A stretch of 64,000 nucleotides of DNA. It comes from Saprospiraceae bacterium (GTDB lineage Bacteria; Bacteroidota; Bacteroidia; Chitinophagales; Saprospiraceae). The translations under genes were made by a program, and so were the position numbers. Position 1 is the first letter of the stretch. Every line of letters starts with the position of its first letter. The stretch spans positions 40,497 through 104,496 of the forward strand of contig JADKBS010000030.1 of the NCBI GenBank assembly GCA_016714985.1, read 5' to 3'. The notes beneath the pieces were generated by a model. That model worked only from the letters and a program-made list of their open reading frames with translations. It was not told the DNA's origin and did not search any database. This document shows positions 8,298-17,094 of the stretch, piece after piece.

Positions 8298-8489
8298 TGC
8301 AGTATCCAAGGACAATGGTAAAGTTCGATTGTTGACGGGCCATTGGCCCTGTTCACTTGAAGGAGGTACTTTTAGCTCACGACGCCAAATTTTGGAAAGA
8401 GTACCTCAGGTGTCGGTTGACAAAGGTTTATTATCAACCCTTATCAACCATGTGGCGGTTCGCAGAATCTAACTTGGTTTTGATAAAAA

Positions 8490-8519
8490 TGGCCGGACAA
8501 CTTTCTCGCTGCCCGGCCA
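8490..8519 (-). terminator. Terminator hairpin after the Lrp pseudogene
   Basis: On the minus strand GGCCGG (8513-8518 complement) pairs with CCGGCC (8491-8496 complement) and is followed by ATTTTTATC. It lies about 80 bp past the stop of the Lrp-like gene. Confidence 0.55.
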
Positions 8520-8601
8520 CCCCACAGGTTTGCAGATGCCGACACTTGCTGAATATCCAAGTATCCAGTAACTTGGATCAAGGATACAGCGTCAAGGCAA
8601 A

Positions 8602-8980
8602 TTACTCGTAGTCGTAAGGAAGAATCTTCGAATTCTTCACAGTGGAGAGGGTCATCAGCGTTTTCAGGCGCTCAATCTCCTCGATTTGAGACAGTGTCTT
8701 GAACAGGAGTTGCTCGTAGGAGGAAGTTGTTCAAGGCGTTCTCCTTTTGCCAAGCAAGGGATACCTGCACGAACGTCTGAACGTTAAGGCCGATGCTCTG
8801 CGGGTTGATTTGGGCGTGGTAGCTCTCGATGTAACCCACGGTTTCGAGTTTTTTTACACGCTCAAGCGTTGGAGCAGGCGACAGGCCAATTTTTTTCGAC
8901 AGGTCAAGGTTTGTTATTTTGCAATTTTCTTGAAGTATTTTCAAAATCTTCAAGTCAGTACGGTCAAGTTTATCTGCCAT
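8602..8980 (-). pseudogene. Lrp/AsnC family regulator with internal deletion and frameshift
   Basis: The N-terminal 85 or so residues are intact: an AsnC-type helix-turn-helix (DLKILKILQEN, LSKKIGLSPAPTLERVKKLE), the GYIESYHAQIN linker and the start of the ligand/dimer domain (FVQVSLAWQKEN). The frame then shifts. The other frame continues from about 8716 with YEQLLFKTLSQIEEI and a normal family C-terminus ending KILPYDYE at 8602. Compared with the usual 150-160 residues, roughly 25-30 residues between the two parts are missing. This could be a true deletion or an assembly error. A good promoter lies upstream at 9023-9054. Confidence 0.75.
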
Positions 8981-9022
8981 CTTAAATTTCGATTTAGATA
9001 TAAGGATTTTTTAAAAATCGGC

Positions 9023-9054
9023 GCAAGATATGAACTTGTGGAATATTCTACAAA
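9023..9054 (-). promoter_or_regulatory. Bacteroidota promoter for the Lrp-like gene
   Basis: On the minus strand TTTG (9051-9054), a 20-bp spacer, then TATCTTGC (9023-9030), one mismatch from TAnnTTTG. It lies 42 bp before the gene start. Confidence 0.5.
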
Positions 9055-9234
9055 GTTTTTTGCAAAAAACCTTCATTAATTTCAGTTTTAGTGCTTGTTC
9101 TGGCCGCTGGTTGAATAAAATTCGGGAAGCGATGGTGATAAAAATCACTGGAAACACCGGTGGTGGGGCGTTTTTTGAAGTAGGCCGCAAAGGTAATATT
9201 TTGAGGGGATACTATTCAGACTGTGCAAATGAGA

Positions 9235-9263
9235 TTTGATTTTTCTCAATCTGCTTAACTTTG
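9235..9263 (+). promoter_or_regulatory. Bacteroidota promoter for trxA
   Basis: TTTG (9235-9238), a 17-bp spacer and TAACTTTG (9256-9263) give a near-perfect consensus promoter about 70 bp before the trxA start. Confidence 0.7.
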
Positions 9264-9334
9264 CAACATATTCAAAGGTTGGGGTGTTAATCCATCCACT
9301 GTTCAATTTTTCACTAACGTTTAAATTCTTCAAA

Positions 9335-9658
9335 ATGGCTTTTGAAATAACTGATGCAAACTTTCAAGAGAAAGTAAGGGATAATAAAGGTGTCGCTGTA
9401 CTCGATTTTTGGGCCGAGTGGTGTGGCCCATGCCGAATGATTAGCCCTATTATAGACAAGCTATCTACTGAATATGATGGCAAGGCGCTCATCGGTAAAG
9501 TAAACGTGGACGACAATTCCGAAATTCCTGTTGAATTTGGGGTGCGCTCCATACCGACCATTCTCATTTTCAAGGGCGGGCAGCTCGTTGACAAGCACGT
9601 TGGCTTGACCACCCAAGCGGTGCTTGCTCAAAAAATTGAGGCGCACCTTGCCGCTTGA
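9335..9658 (+). CDS. trxA: Thioredoxin
   Basis: A 107-residue cytoplasmic thioredoxin that reduces protein disulfides. The active site WCGPC is at residues 29-33, with the cis-Pro loop SIPTILIFKGG and the C-terminal helix all in place, so the protein should be functional. The ATG at 9335 (MAFEITD) gives the standard length. The longer upstream frame would translate the promoter leader. The gene is monocistronic, with a consensus promoter at 9235-9263 and a strong terminator 30 bp after the stop. Confidence 0.97.
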   Translation: MAFEITDANFQEKVRDNKGVAVLDFWAEWCGPCRMISPIIDKLSTEYDGKALIGKVNVDDNSEIPVEFGVRSIPTILIFKGGQLVDKHVGLTTQAVLAQKIEAHLAA

Positions 9659-9690
9659 TTAGTTGTAATCAATTGATTTCCAGTTGAATA

Positions 9691-9725
9691 AAAGCCCTGT
9701 TGCAATACGTTTGCAACAGGGCTTT
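9691..9725. terminator. Bidirectional terminator between trxA and ald
   Basis: AAAGCCCTGTTGCA pairs with TGCAACAGGGCTTT around a 7-base loop. It serves trxA on the plus strand and is positioned to end the ald operon from the other side. Confidence 0.8.
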
Positions 9726-9819
9726 CCATTTTCCAGTTTATCTTTTCCGCAGTTGGCAGTTGACAGTCGGCAATCCGCAGCCCCCCAATCCGCAATCAAT
9801 AATCCGCAATCCGCAATTC

Positions 9820-11049
9820 CTACGACCTGCTCGCCATCAGAAGGCCCAAGTCAGTGTGCTTGATGCCGAAACGCCTGCCCATGTAAGCGTTGGTCAGGCG
9901 GCCTTTGTAAGCATAGACGCCGTTGCGCAAACCATAATTCTCGAACAGCAGCTCGTCCAAGCCTCCACTTTTGTCCGCATTGATGAGCATCGGAGTCAAG
10001 ATGTTGCTGATAGCGATGGATGCCGTGCGTGACACTTTTGAAGCGATGTTTGGCACACAATAATGCACCACACCATGCTTGACAAAGGTAGGTCGGTCGA
10101 GCGAGGTGATTTCGGAGGTTTCAAAGCAGCCTCCTTGGTCAATGCTCACATCCACAATCACTGTACCCGGCTTCATCTTCTCTACGAGGCTTTCCGGCAC
10201 AATGACCGGTGAACGCCCCGTTTTGGAATGCACAGCCCCGATGACCACATCGGCGTTGATCAGTTCTTTCTCCAATTGGGTGGGGTTGAGCGTAGAAGTG
10301 TTCAGCTTCTGGCCGACGTGCCGTTGGAGCCGCATCAGCTTGTAAACATCGTTGTCGAACACCCGAACATCGGCACCGAGTCCGAGCGCAACCCTAGTTG
10401 CCGATTCACCCACGATGCCCGCACCCAGCACCACCACCTTTGCCGAAGGCACCCCTGCGATGCCACCCAACAGAACCCCTTTGCCACCCCCCGTGCTCGT
10501 CATCAATTCTGCAGCCGAAAGCATTACGCTAATGCCAGCCAGCTCGCTCATCACCCGCACGAGGGGGAAAGTGCCGTTTTCGTCTTTGATGTACTCCATC
10601 GCCATCGAGATTACCCGCTTTTCAAGGATTCTACGTACGAAGTCCTCGGTAAGCGCAGGGATATGCAGGGGCGATATGATGAATTGGTTCGGGTGGAACA
10701 TGGCAATCTCTTCCATTGTTGGCGGGGCTACCATGAGCAAAACATTGGACTGGAAAACCTTGCTGCGCTCAAAGCATATCTCTGCACCTGATTCCGAATA
10801 GCGGTGGTCGGTGTAGTTGGCCTTGTCGCCTGCCCCGGTCTCTACCATCACATTGAAGCCCATTCCAGTTAAAGCCAGTACGGCAGACGGTACCAAAGCC
10901 ACCCTGCTTTCTTGCATTACTTCGGCCTTTGGAATGCCAATGGTCATGCGGCCAGCACTTGGTTTCACGGCCAGCATTTCAGCCTGTGGCTGCAACTGGC
11001 CTTCTGTAAGTGATTTGGGGATGGGGATTTTCTTCGTTATATCTGTCAT
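9820..11049 (-). CDS. ald: Alanine dehydrogenase
   Basis: A 409-residue alanine dehydrogenase/PNT-like enzyme (L-alanine + NAD+ to pyruvate + ammonia + NADH). It has the N-terminal substrate domain (GIPKAEVMQESRVALVP, about residues 38-54), the Rossmann NAD-binding motif VVLGAGIVGESATR (about 207-220), AVHSKTGRSPVIV and the C-terminal SRTASIAISN segment. It is the last gene of an operon with tsaE (23-bp gap). The first 35 residues form an extension seen in the Bacteroidota form. Function assignment is firm at family level. Confidence 0.92.
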   Translation of the reverse strand: MTDITKKIPIPKSLTEGQLQPQAEMLAVKPSAGRMTIGIPKAEVMQESRVALVPSAVLALTGMGFNVMVETGAGDKANYTDHRYSESGAEICFERSKVFQSNVLLMVAPPTMEEIAMFHPNQFIISPLHIPALTEDFVRRILEKRVISMAMEYIKDENGTFPLVRVMSELAGISVMLSAAELMTSTGGGKGVLLGGIAGVPSAKVVVLGAGIVGESATRVALGLGADVRVFDNDVYKLMRLQRHVGQKLNTSTLNPTQLEKELINADVVIGAVHSKTGRSPVIVPESLVEKMKPGTVIVDVSIDQGGCFETSEITSLDRPTFVKHGVVHYCVPNIASKVSRTASIAISNILTPMLINADKSGGLDELLFENYGLRNGVYAYKGRLTNAYMGRRFGIKHTDLGLLMASRS

Positions 11050-11072
11050 GATTTAGAATATAGTTGGCAGGT

Positions 11073-11549
11073 TTATTTTCCAACAAGATAAGGTTGATTG
11101 GCAGGGATAGGTTGTTTTTCCATTAAAAACTGCCGGCTACCATCGGGCAGCACTTCGATTTTAACGAACACCATATCCGTAGGCAGTAATGGTTCAATAA
11201 TCCCAGGCCATTCAATAAAACAATAACTGTCGTTGTCCAAGTAGTCTTCAACACCGATGCCAAATGCCTCGTCCAGGTCTTTCAATCGGTAGAGATCGAG
11301 GTGGTATATGGCACTTGCTTGGTTGTTTTCATCGTAATAAGTGTATTCGTTCACCAAGGCAAAACTGGGGCTGGATACGTTATTGGCTACTTTTTGCCTT
11401 TGGCAGAAAGCCTTTACAAAAGCCGTTTTGCCAGCACCAAGGTCGCCTATCAGTGCGAATTTTTTCCTGCCTTCGGCAAATCGGAGCAGGGTGTCTGCCA
11501 CAGCCACAAGGTCTTCCACTGATTGCGCCACACATACTTCTTCGCTCAT
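11073..11549 (-). CDS. tsaE: tRNA t6A biosynthesis ATPase TsaE
   Basis: A 158-residue P-loop protein needed, with TsaB and TsaD, to make threonylcarbamoyl-adenosine at position 37 of ANN-decoding tRNAs. The Walker A is GDLGAGKTAF (residues 35-44). Also visible are SSPSFALVNEY (about 59-69), HLDLYRL and the FIEWP motif (about 111-115), all hallmarks of TsaE. Its start overlaps the last 4 bp of the glycerol-facilitator gene and its stop is 23 bp from ald, so the three are probably co-transcribed. A longer frame upstream is out of register with the aquaporin gene and is not coding. Confidence 0.93.
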   Translation of the reverse strand: MSEEVCVAQSVEDLVAVADTLLRFAEGRKKFALIGDLGAGKTAFVKAFCQRQKVANNVSSPSFALVNEYTYYDENNQASAIYHLDLYRLKDLDEAFGIGVEDYLDNDSYCFIEWPGIIEPLLPTDMVFVKIEVLPDGSRQFLMEKQPIPANQPYLVGK

Positions 11550-12337
11550 TTTTTCCGCTCGTTGAAATAAGCCAACCACATCACTGCTATGGCTGCCAAG
11601 AAAACGACCCAAGCCCACGGAGCGCATTCCACCTTGAAGGCGGCGCAATAGAACGCAGCGCCCAACAGGCCGCCCAAAATCGGCCCAAAGATGGGTATCC
11701 ATGCATAGCCCCAGTCGGAGCCGCCTTTGCCGCTGATGGGCAGCAAAAAATGAGCGAGCCTTGGCCCGAAATCCCTTGCTGGATTGATGGCATACCCCGT
11801 GGTGCCGCCCATTGACATGCCGATGGCCACCACCAGTGCCCCAACTACGATGGGGTTCAGCCCCTCTGCAAAATCGTTTGCGCCAATGAAGAGTATGCCT
11901 GCTACCAGCACAAAAGTGCCGAGCATCTCGCTCAAAAAATTGGCCCAAGTGCTGCGAACGGCAGGGCTGGTGCAAAACACACCCAACTTGGTGGCAGGGT
12001 CTTCCGTTCGTGACCAATGAGGCAGGTAATGGAGCCAAACGAACTTGGCACCAATGACCGCTCCTACAACCTGCGCCAGAAGGTACCCTGGCACTTTCTC
12101 CCAAGGAAAGCTGCCTTCGGCAGCAAGACCAATGGTCACGGCAGGGTTTAAGTGTGCGCCACTGATTTTACCTACGGCATAGACACTAATAGTGACCGCA
12201 AGGCCCCAAGCGAGAGTGATGACTACCCATCCGCCATTTTCCGATTTGGTTCCTTTAAGTATGGCTCCAGCGACTACTCCATCGCCAAGTAAGACCAATA
12301 GCATGGTGCCGATAAGTTCGCCCCAGAAGTCTGTCAT
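11546..12337 (-). CDS. MIP-family channel, likely glycerol facilitator
   Basis: A 263-residue aquaporin-superfamily membrane channel with six predicted transmembrane helices and two half-helices carrying the NPA boxes, LNPAVT (about residue 63) and INPARD (about residue 192). The Asp after the second box is typical of glycerol-conducting members (GlpF). It is the first gene of the operon with tsaE and ald, overlapping tsaE by 4 bp. The ATG at 12337 (MTDFWGEL) was chosen because the family begins here. The upstream ATG adds a poor N-terminus. Confidence 0.88.
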   Translation of the reverse strand: MTDFWGELIGTMLLVLLGDGVVAGAILKGTKSENGGWVVITLAWGLAVTISVYAVGKISGAHLNPAVTIGLAAEGSFPWEKVPGYLLAQVVGAVIGAKFVWLHYLPHWSRTEDPATKLGVFCTSPAVRSTWANFLSEMLGTFVLVAGILFIGANDFAEGLNPIVVGALVVAIGMSMGGTTGYAINPARDFGPRLAHFLLPISGKGGSDWGYAWIPIFGPILGGLLGAAFYCAAFKVECAPWAWVVFLAAIAVMWLAYFNERKK

Positions 12338-12437
12338 TTTCTTCGTTTTGTTATGTGAAGGTGTTTTTTGCAACAAATGTCAAATAAACCACATTCCGAT
12401 GAATTTCAAGCAATGAGTTGGACTTTTTTGACAAAAA

Positions 12438-12472
12438 AAAACGGGAAGGCAGCACTGCCGCCTTCCCGTTTG
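12438..12472. terminator. Rho-independent terminator
   Basis: ACGGGAAGGC (12441-12450) pairs with GCCTTCCCGT (12460-12469), flanked by A8 on one side. It lies about 150 bp beyond the stop of the DUF4290 gene and 100 bp upstream of the facilitator start, so it insulates the two minus-strand units. Confidence 0.75.
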
Positions 12473-12618
12473 TCAATATTTAAACAGAAATATAGTTAAC
12501 CCAAGTTGCAGATAATAAAAAGCTACGAGTTTCAAGTCACAAGGTGCTAGTGTTAGGAGGGAAAACGATGGATTTCATATAAAGAACCGCCTTGCTCGTA
12601 GCTCGTAACTTGAGTTAG

Positions 12619-13353
12619 TTATTTCCTTCGGGTGTTACTGCCGCCCCTGCTGCCACGGTTGCCGCCGCCACCGCCGCCGCCGCCACGGTTGTTGCTCTTA
12701 CCGCCGCCTCCGCCACGACCACCACGGTTGCCGCCGCCGCGACCACCCCGGTCACGGTCATTGCGATCGCGGTCACGATTGTCGCCGGGCCTGCGGATAT
12801 TGCCACGGCTGAGGTTGTCGAGCGAGGCTTCGCCCATGACCTTCAGTTTGCCACCGGACAGGTGCTCCAAATCCTCGATGATGATGTCGTCGGAGACATA
12901 ATGCTCCCGGTTCCACGTCTTATAGGCCAGTTTCATATAAGAGCCTATGACCTGGACGAAGCCCTCCTTCTTTGGGCCGTCTTCCATCTGGATTGCACGG
13001 GAGATGAGTTTTTGTACGTTGTGCCCGTAGTGCCTGAACTTCGTTTCCTTGGTAGGATAGGGCACTTTTTCGGGTTTTTTTCGGCTGTCTTCCGGCCTTG
13101 GTATCTCCCCGTTTGGTGTCACCACGTCGAGGTTGTACTCTGCAATGCGGAATACATGCTTCCACGTCTTTTCACGATGATCTTCAAGGTTGCGGTTCTG
13201 CGGGTGCATCTGCATCATCAGATTCACGATCATTTCAATGTACTGCTGGCGCATGCCCCTATCTGGAACCTCCCTTGCGAAGCGGATCATGGCCTGAATG
13301 TTTCGGCCATATTCGGGGATGATGAGTTCTTCTTTTTTTGAGTTGTACTCCAT
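12619..13353 (-). CDS. DUF4290 protein with RGG-rich tail
   Basis: A 244-residue protein. Residues 1 to about 175 are the Bacteroidota-specific DUF4290 domain (YNSKKEELIIPEYGRNIQ at the start, YGHNVQKLI in the middle). The last 70 residues are low complexity: Asp/Arg repeats (DRDRNDRDR), then RGG/Gly-rich tracts ending in NTRRK. RGG tails usually bind RNA, so an RNA-associated role is possible, but the function is unknown. It lies directly downstream of glmS with a 78-bp gap made of ATCCGAAATCC words that form an inverted repeat. Confidence 0.85.
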   Translation of the reverse strand: MEYNSKKEELIIPEYGRNIQAMIRFAREVPDRGMRQQYIEMIVNLMMQMHPQNRNLEDHREKTWKHVFRIAEYNLDVVTPNGEIPRPEDSRKKPEKVPYPTKETKFRHYGHNVQKLISRAIQMEDGPKKEGFVQVIGSYMKLAYKTWNREHYVSDDIIIEDLEHLSGGKLKVMGEASLDNLSRGNIRRPGDNRDRDRNDRDRGGRGGGNRGGRGGGGGKSNNRGGGGGGGGNRGSRGGSNTRRK

Positions 13354-13434
13354 TTTCGATTTCGGATTTGGGATTTCGGATTTCGGATTGGGGAGGTGCT
13401 AAATCCGCAATCCGAAATTCGAAATCCGCAATCA
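13354..13434 (-). repeat. AATCCGAAATCC word-repeat hairpin between glmS and DUF4290
   Basis: Words related to ATTTCGGATTTCGGATT (13359-13393) are followed by complementary AATCCGCAATCCGAAAT words (13403-13432). The transcript can fold into a long imperfect stem around GGGGAGGTGC. Similar words occur at 9772-9821, 34312-34335 and 50690-50722. Confidence 0.75.
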
Positions 13435-15270
13435 TTCTACGGTGACTGATTTCGCCAAATTGCGGGGCTGGTCAACGTTGCATCCACGCATGACGGCGAT
13501 ATAATACGATAAGAGTTGGAGCGGGATGACCGATAAAAGCGGTGTAAATGGCTCCTCTGTATCTGGTATTTCAATGGTATAATCGGCGATGCGGCTAATC
13601 TCATTGTCACCTTCCGTGACGATGGCCAGCACGACACCCTTGCGGGCCTTCACTTCCTGGATGTTGGAAACGATTTTATCGTTCAGGCTCTTGTTCGTGG
13701 CAATGACGATGACCGGCATGTTCTCATCAATCAAGGCTATGGGGCCGTGCTTCATTTCTGCGGCAGGGTAGCCCTCGGCATGGATGTACGAGATTTCCTT
13801 GAGTTTCAGTGCACCTTCAAGTGCAATCGGGAAGTTATAGCCCCGCCCAAGATACATTGCGTTGGGTGAATCCTTGATTTCGGCGGCAATGTATTTGATT
13901 TTATCGTTGCTATCGAGCACTTTTTTTACTTTTTCAGGGATATTTTCCAGTTCGATCAGCAGTTTTTTGAAATACTCGTCAGAAATCGTGCCCCGCTCGT
14001 GTCCAATTTGCAAGGCCATCAGTGTCAGCAGGGTCACTTGGGCGGTGAACGCCTTTGTTGAAGCTACGCCGATTTCTGGGCCGCAGTGAATATAGGAACC
14101 TGCGTCGGTTAGGCGGGCAATGCTTGAGCCAACCACGTTCACGATGCCATAGAGCAGTGCGCCGTTCTTCTTGGCTAACTCTAGGGCGGCGTAGGTGTCT
14201 GCGGTTTCCCCAGATTGTGAAATAGCAATGACAACGTCTTTGTCCGTGATTACCGGATTGCGGTAGCGAAACTCGGAGGCATACTCCACTTCAACAGGAA
14301 TACGGGCGAGGTCTTCAAACAAGTATTCGGCAATGAGGCCAGCGTGCCAAGAAGTGCCGCAGCCAAGGATGATGAACCGCTGGGCGTCTTTAACTATGTC
14401 CACATGGTCATCCATGCCACCAAGGCGCACCCAGCCTTCTTCGGCGTTGATGCGGCCACGCATTGCATCTTGAATGGTGGTCGGCTGTTCATATATTTCC
14501 TTCAACATGAAATAGTCGTAGCCGCCCTTTTCCATGCGCTCGATTTCCATGTTCAGTTCATCCACGAATGGGGTATGCACCTCGTTGTCAATGGTGCGGA
14601 TCTCGTACTTGCCGTTGCGGTGCATGGTGGCAATGTGCTCGTCTTCGAGATAGACTACTTTTTTGGTGTATTCAACAATGGGCGTTCCGTCGGAGGCGAG
14701 GAAGAATTCGTCATCTCCGATGCCAACCACCAGTGGGCTTCCTTTGCGCGCTGCGACCAACTTGTCGGGGTCATTTTTGTCTATAACAACAATAGCGTAG
14801 GCTCCCACGACCTTTGACAGCGCCACGCGTACCGCCTCTTCGATGGGCAAGTTGTCCTGCTTTTGAACCTCCTCAATCAGGTGTACCAATACTTCGGTAT
14901 CCGTCTGTGATTTGAAAGTATGACCCTTTTTCTCAAGCGCATGTTTGATGGGGGAATAGTTTTCAATGATGCCATTGTGGACGAGGGTAAGCCGCCCGTC
15001 ACTAGAACAATGCGGGTGGGCATTTATGTCGTCGGGTTTGCCATGGGTGGCCCAACGGGTATGCCCAATGCCGGAGCTGCCTGAAATGTTTTGGTGCTTG
15101 GCAAAGTCCACGAGTTCTTGCACTTTGCCCCTTTTTTTGTAAATATTGAGACTGCCATTCATCAACGCGATACCAGCGCTGTCATAGCCCCGGTATTCCA
15201 AACGCTGTAAGCCTTTGATGAGGATTGGATAGGCTTCTTTGTTGCCGATATAGGCGATTATTCCGCACAT
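13432..15270 (-). CDS. glmS: Glutamine--fructose-6-phosphate aminotransferase (isomerising)
   Basis: A 612-residue enzyme that makes glucosamine-6-phosphate from fructose-6-phosphate and glutamine, the entry step to peptidoglycan and amino-sugar synthesis. The mature N-terminus CGIIAYIGN carries the catalytic Cys2. The glutaminase domain spans about 1-225 (HTRWATHG), followed by two SIS domains (CGTSWHAG and SQSGETADT, about 290-350; GRGYNFPIALEGALKLKE, about 475-495). The C-terminus NLAKSVTVE is canonical. A consensus promoter lies 164-190 bp upstream. No GlmS ribozyme was seen in the leader. Confidence 0.97.
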   Translation of the reverse strand: MCGIIAYIGNKEAYPILIKGLQRLEYRGYDSAGIALMNGSLNIYKKRGKVQELVDFAKHQNISGSSGIGHTRWATHGKPDDINAHPHCSSDGRLTLVHNGIIENYSPIKHALEKKGHTFKSQTDTEVLVHLIEEVQKQDNLPIEEAVRVALSKVVGAYAIVVIDKNDPDKLVAARKGSPLVVGIGDDEFFLASDGTPIVEYTKKVVYLEDEHIATMHRNGKYEIRTIDNEVHTPFVDELNMEIERMEKGGYDYFMLKEIYEQPTTIQDAMRGRINAEEGWVRLGGMDDHVDIVKDAQRFIILGCGTSWHAGLIAEYLFEDLARIPVEVEYASEFRYRNPVITDKDVVIAISQSGETADTYAALELAKKNGALLYGIVNVVGSSIARLTDAGSYIHCGPEIGVASTKAFTAQVTLLTLMALQIGHERGTISDEYFKKLLIELENIPEKVKKVLDSNDKIKYIAAEIKDSPNAMYLGRGYNFPIALEGALKLKEISYIHAEGYPAAEMKHGPIALIDENMPVIVIATNKSLNDKIVSNIQEVKARKGVVLAIVTEGDNEISRIADYTIEIPDTEEPFTPLLSVIPLQLLSYYIAVMRGCNVDQPRNLAKSVTVE

Positions 15271-15433
15271 GATGGTGAAAATAGTGAGTGAAAAATGACC
15301 GAAACTTTCATGATAGCGCTGCGCCGTCGGTTTGTTTCATTTAGTGCAAATCTAATGTATTTGCATGCCTGAATGTTCAATCGAAATTGTACATCTTCAT
15401 AAGAAATGCCCGAATAGACACTAAACTCAGTGA

Positions 15434-15462
15434 CAAAGATAATGGGGTAAAGTAGTTTTCAA
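15434..15462 (-). promoter_or_regulatory. Bacteroidota promoter for glmS
   Basis: On the minus strand TTG (15460-15462), an 18-bp spacer and TATCTTTG (15434-15441). The -33 box overlaps the stop codon of the DUF4270 gene. It leaves a leader of about 155 nt before glmS, in which I saw no known riboswitch. Confidence 0.65.
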
Positions 15463-16811
15463 TACCTCGTAAAGCTCAATCTGAGTTTAGCGGGTGATGT
15501 TGTATTGGAAGGCCCCCCAAGCACGACTCTCGCCGCACGTTCATTGCGTAGGTGAACCGTGAACCTAATTTTTTTGGTGGAACTGCCATCAATCACCTTT
15601 TGCAGGTGGGCTGAAAGCGAGACCTTGTAAAAATCTTCGTCCGCTACTGCCTTTCCCCCGAAATAGTTGCCGAAATCATCGGTAGCCAAGTTCAAAAGGG
15701 GCAAGTAGATATCGTCAATCAAGAGCAATGTGGTATCAGAAACGACCTCTGTTGCATAAAGTTGGGCGACAGGGCCATTCTTATCGTTGTCATTGTTCAG
15801 CGATATGATGGGCAGCACCAGTTCTGCTTTATTGATGATGATGCCGCGCATTTCCTCTGCATACGGGATTTCCAATTCAAAGTTCAACCCATTTAGCCCT
15901 TGTAAGAAGATTAAATCATCGGGTCTCTCTTCACCTGCTTGGCTGATGTAAGGTTCCACGGTGGTTCCAGTGTAATAGTTGCGTTGGTGAAGTACGACGG
16001 GGTTCCCAGAGAAGATGCGAAAATCGTAGCTCAAAGTGTCTGTTCCATCCCGGTAGTAAAAGCGCAGGTTGCTGAGGGGGTCACGCATTTTGAAACTGAG
16101 GAGTCCAGCATTTTGTGAGCTTGGCTTCAGCCAAAGCCCCTTGAAGTACTCCAAGAAGCTGCTATCGTTGGCAATGGTGGCCGAGTCAAGGCTGAAGAAA
16201 GGGACAAACCTTGCCGGGTCGAGTTTGATGCGAAGGTGGGCAGGGCTTTTCACCTGCCGAAGGGTATCGGAGTTGGGCTCCAACACCGTGATGCTGTCCG
16301 TCAGGTTGGGGATAAAACTGTGTACGGCCAATGGTACGGCGCTGACCGAAAAGCTGTCGGAGTTGGTGTATTCCTCGTCAGGATCCAAGCTTTCAGCCAT
16401 TTCATAAACTTCAATGGTAAATTGCTCGTCCAATTTCCCATAAGAGAGGCTGGCATTATAGGGCAGCATCAATACCACAGAGTCGAGAATTTGGCTTGGG
16501 TCAAATTTCGGGAGGTTTGAATTGGTCACGTATTGGGCATAGACGCTGGCCACTGTCCTGCCGAAAACAGGATCTTGAAAATCGCCGAAAGTGAAATTCT
16601 GGAACAGAACGGCATTGGTGCCTGTTCTCCAGACTACCAAGGAGTCGTTTGGAATCGTTCTTGCCTTTAGGGTCAATGTGTCCGTGAATTCAATATCCAA
16701 TTGGTCGCCCGAGAGCAAGTCGGAACCGATAACGGTTGGGTCATTGCAGGCGAAGAAGGCGACAAAAAAAAATGACAGCACCCAAAGTGCTGGTTTGGTA
16801 AGTTTCTTCAT
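15459..16811 (-). CDS. DUF4270 family lipoprotein
   Basis: A 450-residue outer-membrane or periplasmic lipoprotein. The signal peptide ends in VAFFAC (lipidated Cys about residue 22), followed by NDPTVIGSDLL, the strongly conserved start of DUF4270, and a beta-rich body (FGDFQDPVFGRTVASVYAQY region near 75-95). Function is unknown. The order panC, glycogen-synthase-like gene, DUF4270, glmS is, to my recollection, common in Bacteroidota, which suggests a link to envelope or amino-sugar supply. The ATG at 16811 gives the signal peptide; the longer frame runs into repeat copy B. Confidence 0.88.
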   Translation of the reverse strand: MKKLTKPALWVLSFFFVAFFACNDPTVIGSDLLSGDQLDIEFTDTLTLKARTIPNDSLVVWRTGTNAVLFQNFTFGDFQDPVFGRTVASVYAQYVTNSNLPKFDPSQILDSVVLMLPYNASLSYGKLDEQFTIEVYEMAESLDPDEEYTNSDSFSVSAVPLAVHSFIPNLTDSITVLEPNSDTLRQVKSPAHLRIKLDPARFVPFFSLDSATIANDSSFLEYFKGLWLKPSSQNAGLLSFKMRDPLSNLRFYYRDGTDTLSYDFRIFSGNPVVLHQRNYYTGTTVEPYISQAGEERPDDLIFLQGLNGLNFELEIPYAEEMRGIIINKAELVLPIISLNNDNDKNGPVAQLYATEVVSDTTLLLIDDIYLPLLNLATDDFGNYFGGKAVADEDFYKVSLSAHLQKVIDGSSTKKIRFTVHLRNERAARVVLGGPSNTTSPAKLRLSFTRY

Positions 16812-16846
16812 GCTTGTTGGAGAAGCCGGTGATTTACTGAGAAACA

Positions 16847-16979
16847 GCAACTGCTTGGCAGGGGGTATTTTTTTTGGGGGAAAATTGAAATTTTCCCCCA
16901 AAAACAACCAGAATGTGGGAGGAGATAGAAAAAAAATTCATTTTTTTCTATCTCCTCCCACACCCTCCGAAATAGTTGC
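16847..16979 (+). repeat. Double-hairpin repeat element, copy B
   Basis: A 133-bp relative of copy A in the same orientation. Its ends are GCAACTGCTTGGCAGG and CCGAAATAGTTGC, and it contains the palindromes GGGGGAAAATT..AATTTTCCCCC and GGGAGGAGATAGAAAAAAA with its complement. It lies 35 bp upstream of the DUF4270 start. Confidence 0.85.
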
Positions 16980-17094
16980 AATAATACAAATATCGGTAGG
17001 AAAGTGCCTGTCAAAGGCTGATTGGTTGTTTGAAGGGAATGAATGAATGCGCACAATTCAAACCCTTCAAACAAATCAACCCTTTTCATCACCA

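Noticed and set aside
8357..8611. 84-residue plus-strand ORF opposite the Lrp pseudogene
   Set aside because: It is antisense to the terminator and C-terminus of the Lrp-like gene and is rich in word-repeat translation.
15271..15433. glmS ribozyme in the leader of glmS
   Set aside because: The catalytic core sequence is absent, and the element is not expected in this phylum.
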